The translations under genes and the position numbers were made by a program. Source: JAPOXR01 sp965199765 (GTDB lineage Bacteria > Pseudomonadota > Alphaproteobacteria > Rhodobacterales > Rhodobacteraceae). Taken from it: DNA of 64,000 nt. This document shows, one piece after another, positions 1 to 8,941 of this stretch. The stretch covers positions 744,001 through 808,000 of the forward strand of contig CBDATC010000001.1 in assembly GCA_965199765.1 (NCBI GenBank), read 5' to 3'. Below the pieces are notes generated by a model that saw only the letters and a list, made by a program, of their open reading frames with translations, ran no database searches and was not told the DNA's origin. Numbering within the stretch: position 1 is the stretch's first letter; each line of letters starts with the position of its first letter.

Positions 1-556
1 CGCAGCGCGGCCCTTGTACCGACACCGGCCAAAGGAGCACGTGCGACGGAAAGCGGTCGCGCAGCACCCGCGTGATATCCTTGATCACAGCCCCGCTGGG
101 CGAGGTAACCACACCGATTATGCCAGGGAATTTTGGAATGTTTTGTTTGTGCGCAGAATCGAACAACCCTTCCGCTTGCAGTTGCGCCTTCAGCTGTTCC
201 AGTCTTGCGAGTAGCTCTCCATCTCCGGCCAGTTCCAGCTGGTCAATATCAAGCTGGTAGCGAGATTGGCCGGAATAGGATGTGAGTCGGCCGGTGGCGA
301 CGTATTCAAGGCCTTCCTTGGGTTTGATTCGAATTGAATTCGTACGACTTTTCCAGATCACCCCGGCCAACACATGGGCATCCTGTTTAAGGTTCAAATA
401 GATGTGGCCGGAACGGGCCAATGAAAGGCTTGAAATCTCGCCCCTTACTCTGATGCGGCCGAATTGATTCTTAAAGGTTGTGCGCACTTGTTCAGAGACT
501 TCAGCGACGGTGTATTCCTTGACATTGCTCTGTTCGGTGAAATGTTTTGAGGCCAA
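1..556 (-). CDS. xseA: Exodeoxyribonuclease VII large subunit, N-terminal part (cut by window edge)
   Basis: This is the large subunit of exonuclease VII, which degrades single-stranded DNA from either end in the cytoplasm and acts in mismatch repair and recombination. About 185 codons are visible; the rest lies beyond position 1. The N-terminal OB-fold is recognisable, from the family-typical start NVKEYTVAEVSEQVR through RVRGEISSLS and GHIYLNLK. The start of the catalytic domain follows, with IGVVTSPSGAVIKDI. I read the start as TTG at 556-554, because a GAAGG ribosome-binding site lies just upstream (566-570) and an in-frame TGA sits at 571-569. It begins 17 bp after the ferredoxin stop, so the two are probably co-transcribed. 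The family assignment is secure; the TTG start is inferred. Confidence 0.93.
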   Translation of the reverse strand, partial: MASKHFTEQSNVKEYTVAEVSEQVRTTFKNQFGRIRVRGEISSLSLARSGHIYLNLKQDAHVLAGVIWKSRTNSIRIKPKEGLEYVATGRLTSYSGQSRYQLDIDQLELAGDGELLARLEQLKAQLQAEGLFDSAHKQNIPKFPGIIGVVTSPSGAVIKDITRVLRDRFPSHVLLWPVSVQGPRC

Positions 557-573
557 CTGCGGGCGCCTTCAGC

Positions 574-897
574 TTAAATCTGCTGCTCTGGCATCTGGAC
601 GACCAAACCATCAAGTTCGTCGGTCACGCGAAGCTGGCAAGTGAGACGCGAGCGCACGGGATCGGGTTCCCATGCAAAATCGAGCATATCCTCTTCCATC
701 GGCTCCTTTGGCGGCAATTTGTCGACCCAAGTCTCATCGACATAAACATGACAGGTTGAACACGCACAGGATCCGCCGCAATCGGCTTCGATGCCTGGTA
801 TGTTGTTGTCTCGCGCACCTTCCATAACCGTGAATCCGTTCGGCACGTCAATTTCATGGCGTGTACCGCCGAATTCTATGTATGTGATCTTTGCCAT
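574..897 (-). CDS. 2Fe-2S ferredoxin, adrenodoxin/putidaredoxin type
   Basis: A 107-residue soluble electron carrier. The cluster ligands are Cys40, Cys46 and Cys49 in the CGGSCACSTC segment and Cys87 in LTCQL. The spacing C-x5-C-x2-C...C is that of vertebrate-type (adrenodoxin/putidaredoxin) ferredoxins rather than plant-type ones. Members serve cytochrome P450s, hydroxylases or Fe-S assembly. No reductase gene is adjacent, so the partner is unknown; a P450 lies 43 kb away at 43821-45236. The gene probably shares a transcript with xseA. The Shine-Dalgarno sequence before the ATG is weak. Confidence 0.93.
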   Translation of the reverse strand: MAKITYIEFGGTRHEIDVPNGFTVMEGARDNNIPGIEADCGGSCACSTCHVYVDETWVDKLPPKEPMEEDMLDFAWEPDPVRSRLTCQLRVTDELDGLVVQMPEQQI

Positions 898-1144
898 CGC
901 ACTACCTAAATAAACAGGAGGAGTTTAAACCACAGTTGATCCGTCTGCCATTAGATTTTTGCCGAATTTTGCAGTTTCCGATCAGCCAGTTTGCCGTGAT
1001 TTCGACTGATGTGCCAAATGCTCAGCACAAATCCAGTCTTCGCTGCAGCTATGTCAACTGCCGAAAAATTGCAACCCTATCGACTACCGAGCACAGCTGA
1101 ACAACTCCGCCAATATCCGATTTTCTGCTGATAAATCGCAAGAC

Positions 1145-1585
1145 CTAAAGCTGCTTGGGAAGAATCTCCATCATGTTGAAACCAAGCTGTCGGAAGACAT
1201 CGATATGGTCGATCATCACCCAATTCTCACTGAGTTTACCGTCTCGAACCGACCAGAAATCCGAGAAACGCATCCGCATCGGTTTCCCCGTAGCCGGCAC
1301 CCCGAGATACGGACCGAGTTGCGTGCCGGTTACAAAACCTGTCGCGGCAACCCAATTCAGGTCGGCAAATTCGATGTCGTTCTTCGCAAAATAATCGGGA
1401 AATGCGCGATAAAATGGTCGCAGCACTTCGTTCTTAAATCCATCAAGCCCGAATATGGAGCCAAAACCAGGCGGCCCATGCCAAATCATATCCTTGTGCC
1501 AAAACTCATCATGCGCATCAATGTCCTGATCATTGAGTGCCTGATACATTTTTTGAACCAGTTCTAAATTGTGCTTTGCCGTCAT
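1145..1585 (-). CDS. SnoaL-like / ester cyclase family protein (single domain)
   Basis: A 146-residue protein of the NTF2-like SnoaL group. It shows the usual marks: a helix near the N-terminus followed by HGPPGFG, the sheet segment GVPATGKPMRMRF, and the end ENWVMIDHIDVFRQLG. Such proteins form a cone-shaped fold with a hydrophobic pocket; some cyclise polyketides, but many have no known reaction. I placed the start at 1585, where AAAGGA precedes the ATG, rather than at an ATG 27 codons further upstream. It resembles each half of the two double-domain proteins at 8942-10105 and 10458-11459, so all three probably work in one pathway. The Rpn repeat block separates it from them. Substrate unknown. 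Confidence 0.8.
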   Translation of the reverse strand: MTAKHNLELVQKMYQALNDQDIDAHDEFWHKDMIWHGPPGFGSIFGLDGFKNEVLRPFYRAFPDYFAKNDIEFADLNWVAATGFVTGTQLGPYLGVPATGKPMRMRFSDFWSVRDGKLSENWVMIDHIDVFRQLGFNMMEILPKQL

Positions 1586-1789
1586 GCTTACATCCTTTCC
1601 TATGGTCAGTGCGCATAAACGGATCAATCTGTTCAAAATCGTTTGATTAGCATTTAAACAAACCACAGCAGCTGATTGGCGCAGTGAAATTGTGCCAGTC
1701 TATGGATTTGCGGAGGCATTGCCAACACGCTGCAGCGGTGTGTCTGCGAAGCTCTTTCCGGTTGTTAGGTTCTGCAGTCGGGAATTCGG

Positions 1790-2272
1790 TCAGGAGGAAT
1801 TGTCCGGCACTGATGCAAAGGCGGATTCCAAGCTGTTAGCGGTAATCGCTGCGTCCATGATCTGTTTAAGAGCAGCGCTGTCGGCGGCCTGCAGCCGCTC
1901 GCGCGCCCAATCGGGCAGCTTTCCGAAACGGCGGCGCAGAAAGTCAGACACCAAGTCCACCATACCTTCGACCTTTCCTTCAGCTCTTCCTTCGGCTTTG
2001 CCCATTTCGTAAAATTGTTCCTGCGCCTTCCGCTCGAAGAATTCCATGAGCTTGCCCATCACTTGCTTCCTTTTTCTGCTTGCCATCGTCTCCAGGAGAT
2101 GTTCGGGTTCCAGTCTAAGCGCTTCATCCGCGCACAGCACCGCATGCTCAAAGACATCGGGCTCGGTGAACAAGCCCGCTATGGCCTCTTGCCCCTCTTT
2201 GGCAATGCAGTCTCTGCCCTGCCATTTCAACGCCGCCGGCACGCAGTGGAGCACGCAAAAGTATATGAACAT
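1790..2272 (-). pseudogene. Rpn family nuclease/putative transposase, 3' fragment (tandem copy 1)
   Basis: The C-terminal part of an Rpn (transposase_31, PD-(D/E)XK) protein. It aligns with the last half of the near-complete copy at 3685-4771: EGQEAIAGLFTEPDVF, EPEHLLETMASRKRKQ, a GKAEGRAEGK-type repeat, then RRRFGKLPDWARERLQA and the end of the protein. The N-terminal nuclease half is missing. Homology stops near 2262, and the sequence upstream is unrelated, so the apparent first residues are not native. The short AEG repeat is shorter here than in copy 2. It is probably a relic of tandem duplication and is unlikely to be active. Confidence 0.8.
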
Positions 2273-2354
2273 GGAGCCGCTGCGCGAGATGAAACTTCAA
2301 CATAACGGAGCCGCCGTCGCATGACTGAAAGTGCGAAAAATTCTGGACACTACC

Positions 2355-2760
2355 CGATGTCATTCGATTCTCCAAAACACACAGGCTGAGATGAGCTGTA
2401 ATTTCAAGCGCCGAAGACCTGATGCAGCGGCTGCGCTTTCCTAAGCTCCGGGGAATACTGCGGAGATAGCCGATTTGTTTTGCGCGGAACGATTAAACTA
2501 AGTCAAACACGTTCCGTTAGCGAAACGCCCCGCTGTGATACGGTCCCTGCCAAACTCAGCGCAGTCGCTTCGTCCGCAGGATAACCGCCGGTGCGGCCAT
2601 AGAGTCTTTCCGCTGCTGCTTTGACACTTCATGGCCAAGTGAACGGCCCGCTGTGCGGCTTGGTGCAAAAACACCTGTTTGACGGGTTCATAAGAGTCGG
2701 GCATTCGGTCAGGAGGAATTGCCCGGCGCTGATGCAAAGGCGGATTCCAGGCTGTTCGCG
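2355..2760. repeat. Direct repeat A of the Rpn tandem duplication
   Basis: This stretch is repeated 976 bp downstream (3331-3736) with only about four base differences over some 400 bp. It includes the non-coding spacer and the last codons of an Rpn copy. Homology then continues, less perfectly, through the rest of the copy. The near identity points to a recent duplication or gene conversion. Confidence 0.9.
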
Positions 2761-3330
2761 GTCATCGCTGCGTCCAAGATCTGTTTCAGAGCAGCGCTGT
2801 CGGAGGCCTGCAGCCGCTCGCGCGCCCAATCGGGCAGCTTTCCGAAACGGCGGTGCAGAAAGTCAGACACCAAGTCCACCATGCCTTCGGCCTTTCCTTT
2901 CGCTCTTCCTTCCGCTCGTCCTTCGGCCTTTCCTTCGGCTCTTCCTTCGGCTCTTCCCTCGGCTTTGCCGTCGGCTTTGCCCATTTCGTAAAATTGCTCC
3001 TGCGCCTTCCGCTCGAAGAATTCCATAAGCGTTCCCATCACTTGCTTCCTTTCTCTGCCTGCCATCGTCTCCAGAAGATGTTCGGGTTCCAGTTTAAGCG
3101 CTTCATCCGCGCACAGCGCCTCATGCTCAAAAACACCGGGCTCGGTGAACAAGCCCGCTATGGCCTCTTGCCCCTCTTTGGCAATGCAGTCTCCGCCCTG
3201 CCATTCAACGCCGCCGGAACGCAGTGCAGAAATGCGGCCTTCGGCATATCGGTCTCGTCGACGTAAACCAGGTCCAGCAAACAGGATCCTTCCAGCCCGA
3301 ACAGATATCTGTCCTGATCAAGGGGCAGGA
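2709..3330 (-). pseudogene. Rpn family nuclease/putative transposase, 3' fragment (tandem copy 2, frameshifted)
   Basis: The second C-terminal Rpn copy. Reading upstream to downstream, it starts abruptly near 3330 in the LDQDRYLFGLEG segment and runs to PAAL. There one T is missing relative to copy 3 (about 3200-3206), so the remainder continues in another frame: FTEPGVFEHEAL, EPEHLLETMAGRERKQ, a long run of GKAEGRAEG repeats and the conserved end RRFGKLPDWARERLQASD. It lacks the N-terminal nuclease domain. The AEG repeat is longest here, about seven units. It is best read as a decayed duplicate. Confidence 0.8.
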
Positions 3331-3736
3331 CGATGTCATTCGATTCTCCAAAACACACAGGCTGAGATGAGCTGTAATTTCAACTGCCGAAGACCTGATG
3401 CAGCGGCTGCGCTTTCCTAAGCTCCGGGGAATACTGCGGAGATAGCCGATTTGTTTTGCGCGGAACGATTAAACTAAGTCAAACACGTTCCGTTAGCGAA
3501 ACGCCCCGCTGTGATACGGTCCCTGCCAAACTCAGCGCAGTCGCTTCGTCCGCAGGATAACCGCCGGTGCGGCCATAGAGTCTTTCCGCTGCTGCTTTGA
3601 CACTTCATGGCCAAGTGAAAGGCCCGCTGTGCGGCTTGGTGCAAAAACACCTGTTTGACGGGTTCATAAGAGTCAGGCATTCGGTCAGGAGGAATTGCCC
3701 GGCGCTGATGCAAAGGCGGATTCCAGGCTGTTCGCG
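3331..3736. repeat. Direct repeat B of the Rpn tandem duplication
   Basis: Second copy of the 2355-2760 block, offset by 976 bp. The junction at 3331 interrupts Rpn copy 2, which shows that this copy was joined to the spacer by the duplication event. Confidence 0.9.
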
Positions 3737-4771
3737 GTAATCGCCGCGGCATGGATCTGTTTCAGAGCAGCGCTGTCGGCGGCCTGCAGCCGCTCGCGCG
3801 CCCAATCGGGCAGCTTTCCGAAACGGCGGCGCAGAAAGTCGGACACCAAGTCCACCATGCCTTCGGCTTTACCTTCCGCTCTTCCTTCCGGCTCTTCCCT
3901 CGGCTTTGCCGTCGGCTTTGCCCATTTCGTAAAATTGCTCCTGCGCCTTCCGCTCGAAGAATTCCATAAGCGTTCCCATCACTCGTTTCCTTTCTCTGCT
4001 TGCCATCGTCTCCAGAAGATGTTCGGGTTCCAGTTTAAGCGCTTCATCCGCGTACAGCACCGCATGCTCAAAAACGTCGGGCTCGGTGAACAAGCCCGCT
4101 ATGGCCTCTTGCCCCTCTTTGGTAATACCGTCTCTGCCCTGCCATTTCAACGCCGCCAGAACGCCGCGGAGAAATTCATCCTTCGGCATATCGGCCTCGC
4201 CGACTTGGATCAGATCCAGCAAATGGTAGCCTTCCAGCCCGGACAGATAGCTGTCCTGATCAAGAGATCGGACAACTCCAGGGTCGCGAAACGCCGCCTG
4301 CAGGAAAGAGGGGATTCCGGACAACGGCGCGACAGCGTCGGCATACATCCTGGACACGTTCCATTTCACATTCGCGTGGCTGACCACAAGGGCGATGACC
4401 GGCTCGCTGATCCCCCGCTTCGCGCCGGGAAATCCGGCGGTCAGTTTGCAAATTTCGGCAACGTAGGCGAGCAGCTGCTGCGGCAGCTCCGGAACCGCTT
4501 CGCTTTTGTGCTCGATGACCACGTTGAGGCGCTGGCCGCTTCCGAGCCGAAGCCGGGCCCAGCCGTCGGCCATGAGCTGACCTCCCGCTTCGGTTCCCAG
4601 CTTGGCGGATTTGACTTCCGGCGGATGCTCCCAGTCGATGACGTCGGCGAGCGCCTTCGGCAAGGCGCCGGACAACAGCCCCTGCAGCGCGCGGGGCTTC
4701 GACATGATCATCCGGTGGAAGAAATTATCATGGATCGGCTGCGGGAGCTTCCCCGGCGCGGCGCTGGGCAT
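3685..4771 (-). pseudogene. Rpn family recombination-promoting nuclease/putative transposase (tandem copy 3, near complete, one frameshift)
   Basis: The only copy with the N-terminal half. It opens with PIHDNFFHRMIMSKPRALQGLL. It then has the nuclease-fold segment RLNVVIEHKSEAVP, whose E-x-K residues fit the PD-(D/E)XK core, and continues through ALVVSHANVKW. Rpn proteins (YhgA-like, transposase_31) are DNA endonucleases that stimulate recombination. Codons run open to about 3869. There, inside the GGAAGR-coding short repeat, a single-base length change throws the frame and gives a premature TAA. In the next frame the normal C-terminus continues to a TGA at 3685. The lesion lies in a slippage-prone repeat, so it could be a switch as well as a disabling mutation. 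Full length would be about 350 residues. Confidence 0.82.
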
Positions 4772-5693
4772 GCGGTGTCTCCTTTCTCAAAAACGGTGTC
4801 TCCGCAGCGTGTTTCCGCTGCGCGCCGTCTCATTACATCATATGTATAAACAATATACAATAGTAAAATACAATACAAATATAAGAACAAATATATAAGA
4901 ATCAACCCGACCTCCCTGATGAAGCGCGGAGCGGAGCGCGATGCCGCGCGGATGTCAGCGGACGACGCCGCTGAAACGGACCGACGGCCAAACCGCGCCG
5001 ATCGCCGCTTGGCGGAAGGTCTCGTGTTCTGTGGATTTCCATCGCGGCATCGCCGGCGCATCCGACGAACCCGGCACTGGCTCCCGCCGCCGGATCAATC
5101 TTTACTACCGCCCTGTCTGCCGAAATGGCTGACCCAATATAACATCTGAATCGCAGATTTCAACCCTTCGCTTATGGCCTCATTCAGTTTTTCAACTGTG
5201 GTATCGGTCGAAAGCGTTTAGTCGGAGCAGGATTTCGATCCGCGGAGAATCAGAATTGCACTCCGGTCTATACTATTCGAAGCGGGGCGCTGACATATCG
5301 GTGAACAACGAATTCCGGCAGTATGCGATGAAAGGCTGATAACCTCACTAATCGAAAACCGCACCGTTCTTTTCTTGGTGTGCCACAGACTTTTCCGCTT
5401 CCCAGACGAATGAACGGTCGTCTTCAGGCTGATTTTAGCATGCCGCTTATAGTTATGGCCGACGAGGCCAACCGGATCATAAATGATGAATATCCAGAAG
5501 CAATCAACTCGGCAACTCACATTTTGTTTGGAATTCATTCATCGCAATTTCAGGCTCAGCACCAAACACACCGAAAATCGAGTATCAAGAGCATTCAGCG
5601 ACAATTGAATTGCTGATCAGGGCAGAGCTTAAGGAGGAATTTCGGAATCAAACCACTTAAAATTGAACAACGTGAACAGCCTTTGCAAAAACC
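4772..5693. other. Intergenic stretch without a convincing gene
   Basis: About 920 bp. The first 130 bp upstream of the Rpn copy are very AT-rich (4840-4905) and could hold its promoter. The GC-rich part (4920-5150) has short open frames on both strands, but none resembles a family I know. Probably decayed DNA. Confidence 0.5.
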
Positions 5694-6530
5694 TTAACCT
5701 TTCACCGCTCCAGCGGTCATTCCAGCGACAATCTGTTTTTGAAAAACAAAGATCAAAATCACGAGCGGAACGGTGACCGACACCGCACCCGCTATCCCGT
5801 GCATAAGCTGTTCCATGCTCTGGTTTTGACCCATGTAATTCCCGATTGCCGCCGTCATCGTTGTCATCTCGCCGTTCATAAGTTGACTTGCGATCAGAAA
5901 ATCATTGTATGCGAGCAAAAACGAAAACAGCCCAGCGGTGATCACTCCCGGCCACATGACCGGGATGATTACGAGCCTGAACGCTTTCCAGCGCGAGCAC
6001 CCATCGACCATCGCCGCCTCGTCTAGTTCGTTAGGAATGTTCAGAAAAAACGCTCGCAACATCCAGATCGTAAAGGGCTGGTTGATGGCAACCAATACAA
6101 CAATCAGCGTCTCATAACGGCTCCAGATCCCCAGTTCGTAGAATGCAGGCTTGTAGGCCGTCAACAAAACAACATGCGGCAGCGCTCTGAATACCAGCGC
6201 CGCGACCAGCAGCCAAAACCCGACAGATCCATGATATCGGGCAAGCGCATATCCGGCGAGACAACCAATGGTCAGCGAAATCGAAATTGTCGCAACCGTG
6301 ACGATCACCGTGTTCACGGCAAAGCGCCAGAATTGGTCTTCGATCCAAACATGGCGAAAATTCTCAAACGTCATCGGCGCAAACAAGGTCGGATTGGCCG
6401 AGAATGCATCGATCGGATCTCTGAATGAGATCAGAAACATCCAAAAAAACGGAAAAACGGCGATAAACAACCAAACACTCAGACCCCCTGCGGTAAGTCC
6501 ACGCAGCCAGATGGGCCTCTTGCGGTTCAT
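5694..6530 (-). CDS. Carbohydrate-type ABC transporter permease (MalG-like)
   Basis: A 278-residue inner-membrane permease of the binding-protein-dependent sugar (CUT1) type. About six hydrophobic segments are visible, starting with the N-terminal VWLFIAVFPFFWMFLISF. The cytoplasmic EAA loop that docks the ATPase reads EAAMVDGCSRWKAFRLVIIP and is well preserved. Its ATG overlaps the stop of the preceding permease gene (ATGA, 6527-6530), so translation is coupled. It is the last gene of the operon starting at 10105. No ATP-binding subunit gene follows, so a shared ATPase encoded elsewhere is presumed. Substrate unknown. Confidence 0.93.
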   Translation of the reverse strand: MNRKRPIWLRGLTAGGLSVWLFIAVFPFFWMFLISFRDPIDAFSANPTLFAPMTFENFRHVWIEDQFWRFAVNTVIVTVATISISLTIGCLAGYALARYHGSVGFWLLVAALVFRALPHVVLLTAYKPAFYELGIWSRYETLIVVLVAINQPFTIWMLRAFFLNIPNELDEAAMVDGCSRWKAFRLVIIPVMWPGVITAGLFSFLLAYNDFLIASQLMNGEMTTMTAAIGNYMGQNQSMEQLMHGIAGAVSVTVPLVILIFVFQKQIVAGMTAGAVKG

Positions 6531-7576
6531 GTCCGGCGCTTCCGATCTCGGAAGCTCTGCCTCAGCACAGGAATCAAGAGAATAATCACCCCGATGATAG
6601 TCAGGATAGAATAGGCAGCCGCTTTGTGGATGTTGTCCTCAAAGGCCAGCACAAAATAGGTCAGATACTGGACCGAATTCGCATAAACAGTGGAGTTGAA
6701 GACAAGGATCGGCTCAAAGACCCGATAAGCATCCATGATGTGGATCAATGCTATGACTGTCATCAGAGGCGTAAGATGGGGAATGATTACATAGCGCAGC
6801 CGCTGCCACTCATTCGCACCGTCAATCATGGCGGATTCAAGCGGATCGCGCGGAAGCGTCTGCAGTCCAGCGTAAAGAATGATAAATGCGAACGGTGCAG
6901 CGAACCAGATTCCGTATAAGACAATCAGTGTTCGGGTAGTGATCTGGTCGGCAAGAAAATAAAAACGTCCAAACCCCAGCTGTTCAAGAACAGCGGTGAC
7001 GATACCGTTGTCGAGAAACAGCCAGTAAATGGCTAAAGACGAGACGATCGGCGTCACGATCATCGGCAGGAGGGTTGCAAAGACGATTGTCCCCCTGACC
7101 TTCCGTGTGACGCTGTTGACAGCGAGCGCGAGAGCTAAACCGACGACCAGGATCGCCGGAGTGGTGAGAAACGTATAAATCAGCGTGAATTCAAGCGCTC
7201 GCCAAAAATCATAATTGGTGAACTCGCTATAGATGCCGGAAAGCGATCCCTTTTCAGAAACTGTTGAGAAGACACGTCCGGCCGTCTGCGACAAACCTTC
7301 GATGTCAGCGGCTTTGGCAAGGTTCCTGCCACCCACATATTCCCATACCGTGATTGGATCTCCGTGTTCATCCATAACAGGCTGCGGAATCGTTCGTGTC
7401 TGCTTACGGGTCAAAGCGCCGAAGATCGGCACCTCTGTTGTAACTTCAACCAACTCGGTCTTTACGTGCGATTGATGCACCCCGAGATAGAGAATTCCCA
7501 GAAGCGGCAACGCTATAAGGATGACCATTGTAGCGGCTGAAGGCGCGACAAACGCGACGAAACTTCTGAACTTCAT
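6527..7576 (-). CDS. Carbohydrate-type ABC transporter permease (MalF-like)
   Basis: A 349-residue inner-membrane permease, partner of the MalG-like protein. It has a first membrane segment at residues 10-30. A long periplasmic region of roughly 90 residues follows before the main membrane block, as in MalF-type subunits. The EAA loop is present as ESAMIDGANEWQRLRYVIIP. The gene lies 82 bp after the binding-protein gene and overlaps the next permease by 4 bp. Only a weak ribosome-binding site precedes the ATG. Confidence 0.92.
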   Translation of the reverse strand: MKFRSFVAFVAPSAATMVILIALPLLGILYLGVHQSHVKTELVEVTTEVPIFGALTRKQTRTIPQPVMDEHGDPITVWEYVGGRNLAKAADIEGLSQTAGRVFSTVSEKGSLSGIYSEFTNYDFWRALEFTLIYTFLTTPAILVVGLALALAVNSVTRKVRGTIVFATLLPMIVTPIVSSLAIYWLFLDNGIVTAVLEQLGFGRFYFLADQITTRTLIVLYGIWFAAPFAFIILYAGLQTLPRDPLESAMIDGANEWQRLRYVIIPHLTPLMTVIALIHIMDAYRVFEPILVFNSTVYANSVQYLTYFVLAFEDNIHKAAAYSILTIIGVIILLIPVLRQSFRDRKRRT

Positions 7577-7658
7577 GATAAGAAGCCGTCGGTCAATTCT
7601 GGCATGACCGACGGCAAATCAGCACATAGCCCGCCATGTGAGCGGAATATGGGCGAGA

Positions 7659-8900
7659 TTATTCGGAGAGCAGACCGGCATCAATCGCAGCCGACCTATA
7701 GTCGGCGGCTGCGTCAGCAAGCGATTGCTCGGCGGATTCCCTTCCCGCAAGAAAATCACCGATGTTGTTGCCAATCGCCCCGTGTGCGAGGGCCGATTGC
7801 GGATTCATTGGATAGGGCGGCGCGTTGGCCATTATCGATTCTGTAATCGCCTTCGTATAATTGGTCGGCTGGTAATTCGATCTGATCCAAAGCGTCACAT
7901 CGTTGTTTTGCTCCACAACTTCCGGACGTGTCGCGTGCATGATCACCTTGAACGCCGTATCGGGATCTCCGTCGAGATTCTTGGGAATGACATACCCATC
8001 CCACCAGAAGGTCGTGGCGGGCGGACCGCCTTCCATCATCGCCGGCGCCGGTGCGAATCCGATTTTGCCGATCACTGAACTTTCGCCTTCTTTATCCATG
8101 GTTGGAGCCTGATCTCCCCACAGGATAGCCATTGCCACTTCGCCCCGCTGCAGCTGCTGCTTCACACCGCCAAAATCAATGGCTAGAGCATTCGGCGACA
8201 TGTAAGACATAAGCGTCCCCATCAGATTAAGCGCCTCCAAACCTTCTGGTCCATCGAAAACAGCCTCAGATGTCGCGGGATCGAACATTTCACCGCCGTT
8301 CGCCAACAATAGATTTACGAATTCGTTGGCCAGTTCCCAACCACCGGAACCTCCGAATGCGGCGCCGAACGGATACTCAATCGATTCTTCGTTCTTTAGA
8401 ATTTCAGCAGCAGCGACGAGATCATCATAGGTCCTTGGCACTTCAATTCCGTGCTTCTCAAAAAGATCAATCCGATAGAAAAAATGCTGCGCATTGGCCA
8501 TGAACGCGATCGCGGCAATTTCCTCATCAAAGCGAATGAGCATCTGGTCTTCAATCTGATACTCATCGCGATATTTGTCGACGAGATCATTCAAGGGCAT
8601 CAGCTGGCCCTTTGCCTGCAGCAGTGTGATTGAACTGTTGGCAACAGCGGACGCATCATAAGGAGATGTCGAGGCGGCAAACGCCTGTTCCCGTTCTTCC
8701 TTGTGCGTAGTGGTGAGCTTGACATCGACCGCCAAATCGTCGGTCTCGCATTCTTCCATCACATCGGCCAGAAGCTCGAGTGTTTCGAAGAAATTCGTCA
8801 GCACATTCACCTCGCCAGTCCCGGCATCGCACTCTGCGCTTGCCGCTCCTGGAACAGCGGCAAGCGCCGCCACAGCGAGTAGTCGTGTTACAGATTTCAT
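7659..8900 (-). CDS. Extracellular solute-binding protein of a sugar-type ABC importer
   Basis: A 413-residue periplasmic binding protein, family 1. A clear Sec signal peptide (basic start, hydrophobic core, ASA-E cleavage near residue 22) is followed by the two-lobed fold. Recognisable stretches are FDEEIAAIAFMANAQHFFYR and EKHGIEVPRTYDDL. The ligand cannot be told from sequence. A strong AGGAGG ribosome-binding site precedes the ATG, which fits the usual excess of binding protein over permeases. It sits between the double SnoaL-domain gene (41 bp upstream) and the permeases, evidently in one operon. Confidence 0.92.
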   Translation of the reverse strand: MKSVTRLLAVAALAAVPGAASAECDAGTGEVNVLTNFFETLELLADVMEECETDDLAVDVKLTTTHKEEREQAFAASTSPYDASAVANSSITLLQAKGQLMPLNDLVDKYRDEYQIEDQMLIRFDEEIAAIAFMANAQHFFYRIDLFEKHGIEVPRTYDDLVAAAEILKNEESIEYPFGAAFGGSGGWELANEFVNLLLANGGEMFDPATSEAVFDGPEGLEALNLMGTLMSYMSPNALAIDFGGVKQQLQRGEVAMAILWGDQAPTMDKEGESSVIGKIGFAPAPAMMEGGPPATTFWWDGYVIPKNLDGDPDTAFKVIMHATRPEVVEQNNDVTLWIRSNYQPTNYTKAITESIMANAPPYPMNPQSALAHGAIGNNIGDFLAGRESAEQSLADAAADYRSAAIDAGLLSE

Positions 8901-8941
8901 TGTTTCCTCCTTACTTTTCTGAAATCAAACGGTGTGTTTGC

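Noticed and set aside
3695..4849. A 384-codon open frame on the plus strand
   Set aside because: It is the antisense shadow of the Rpn copy on the minus strand, made long by the repeat and codon bias. The minus-strand reading matches a known family.
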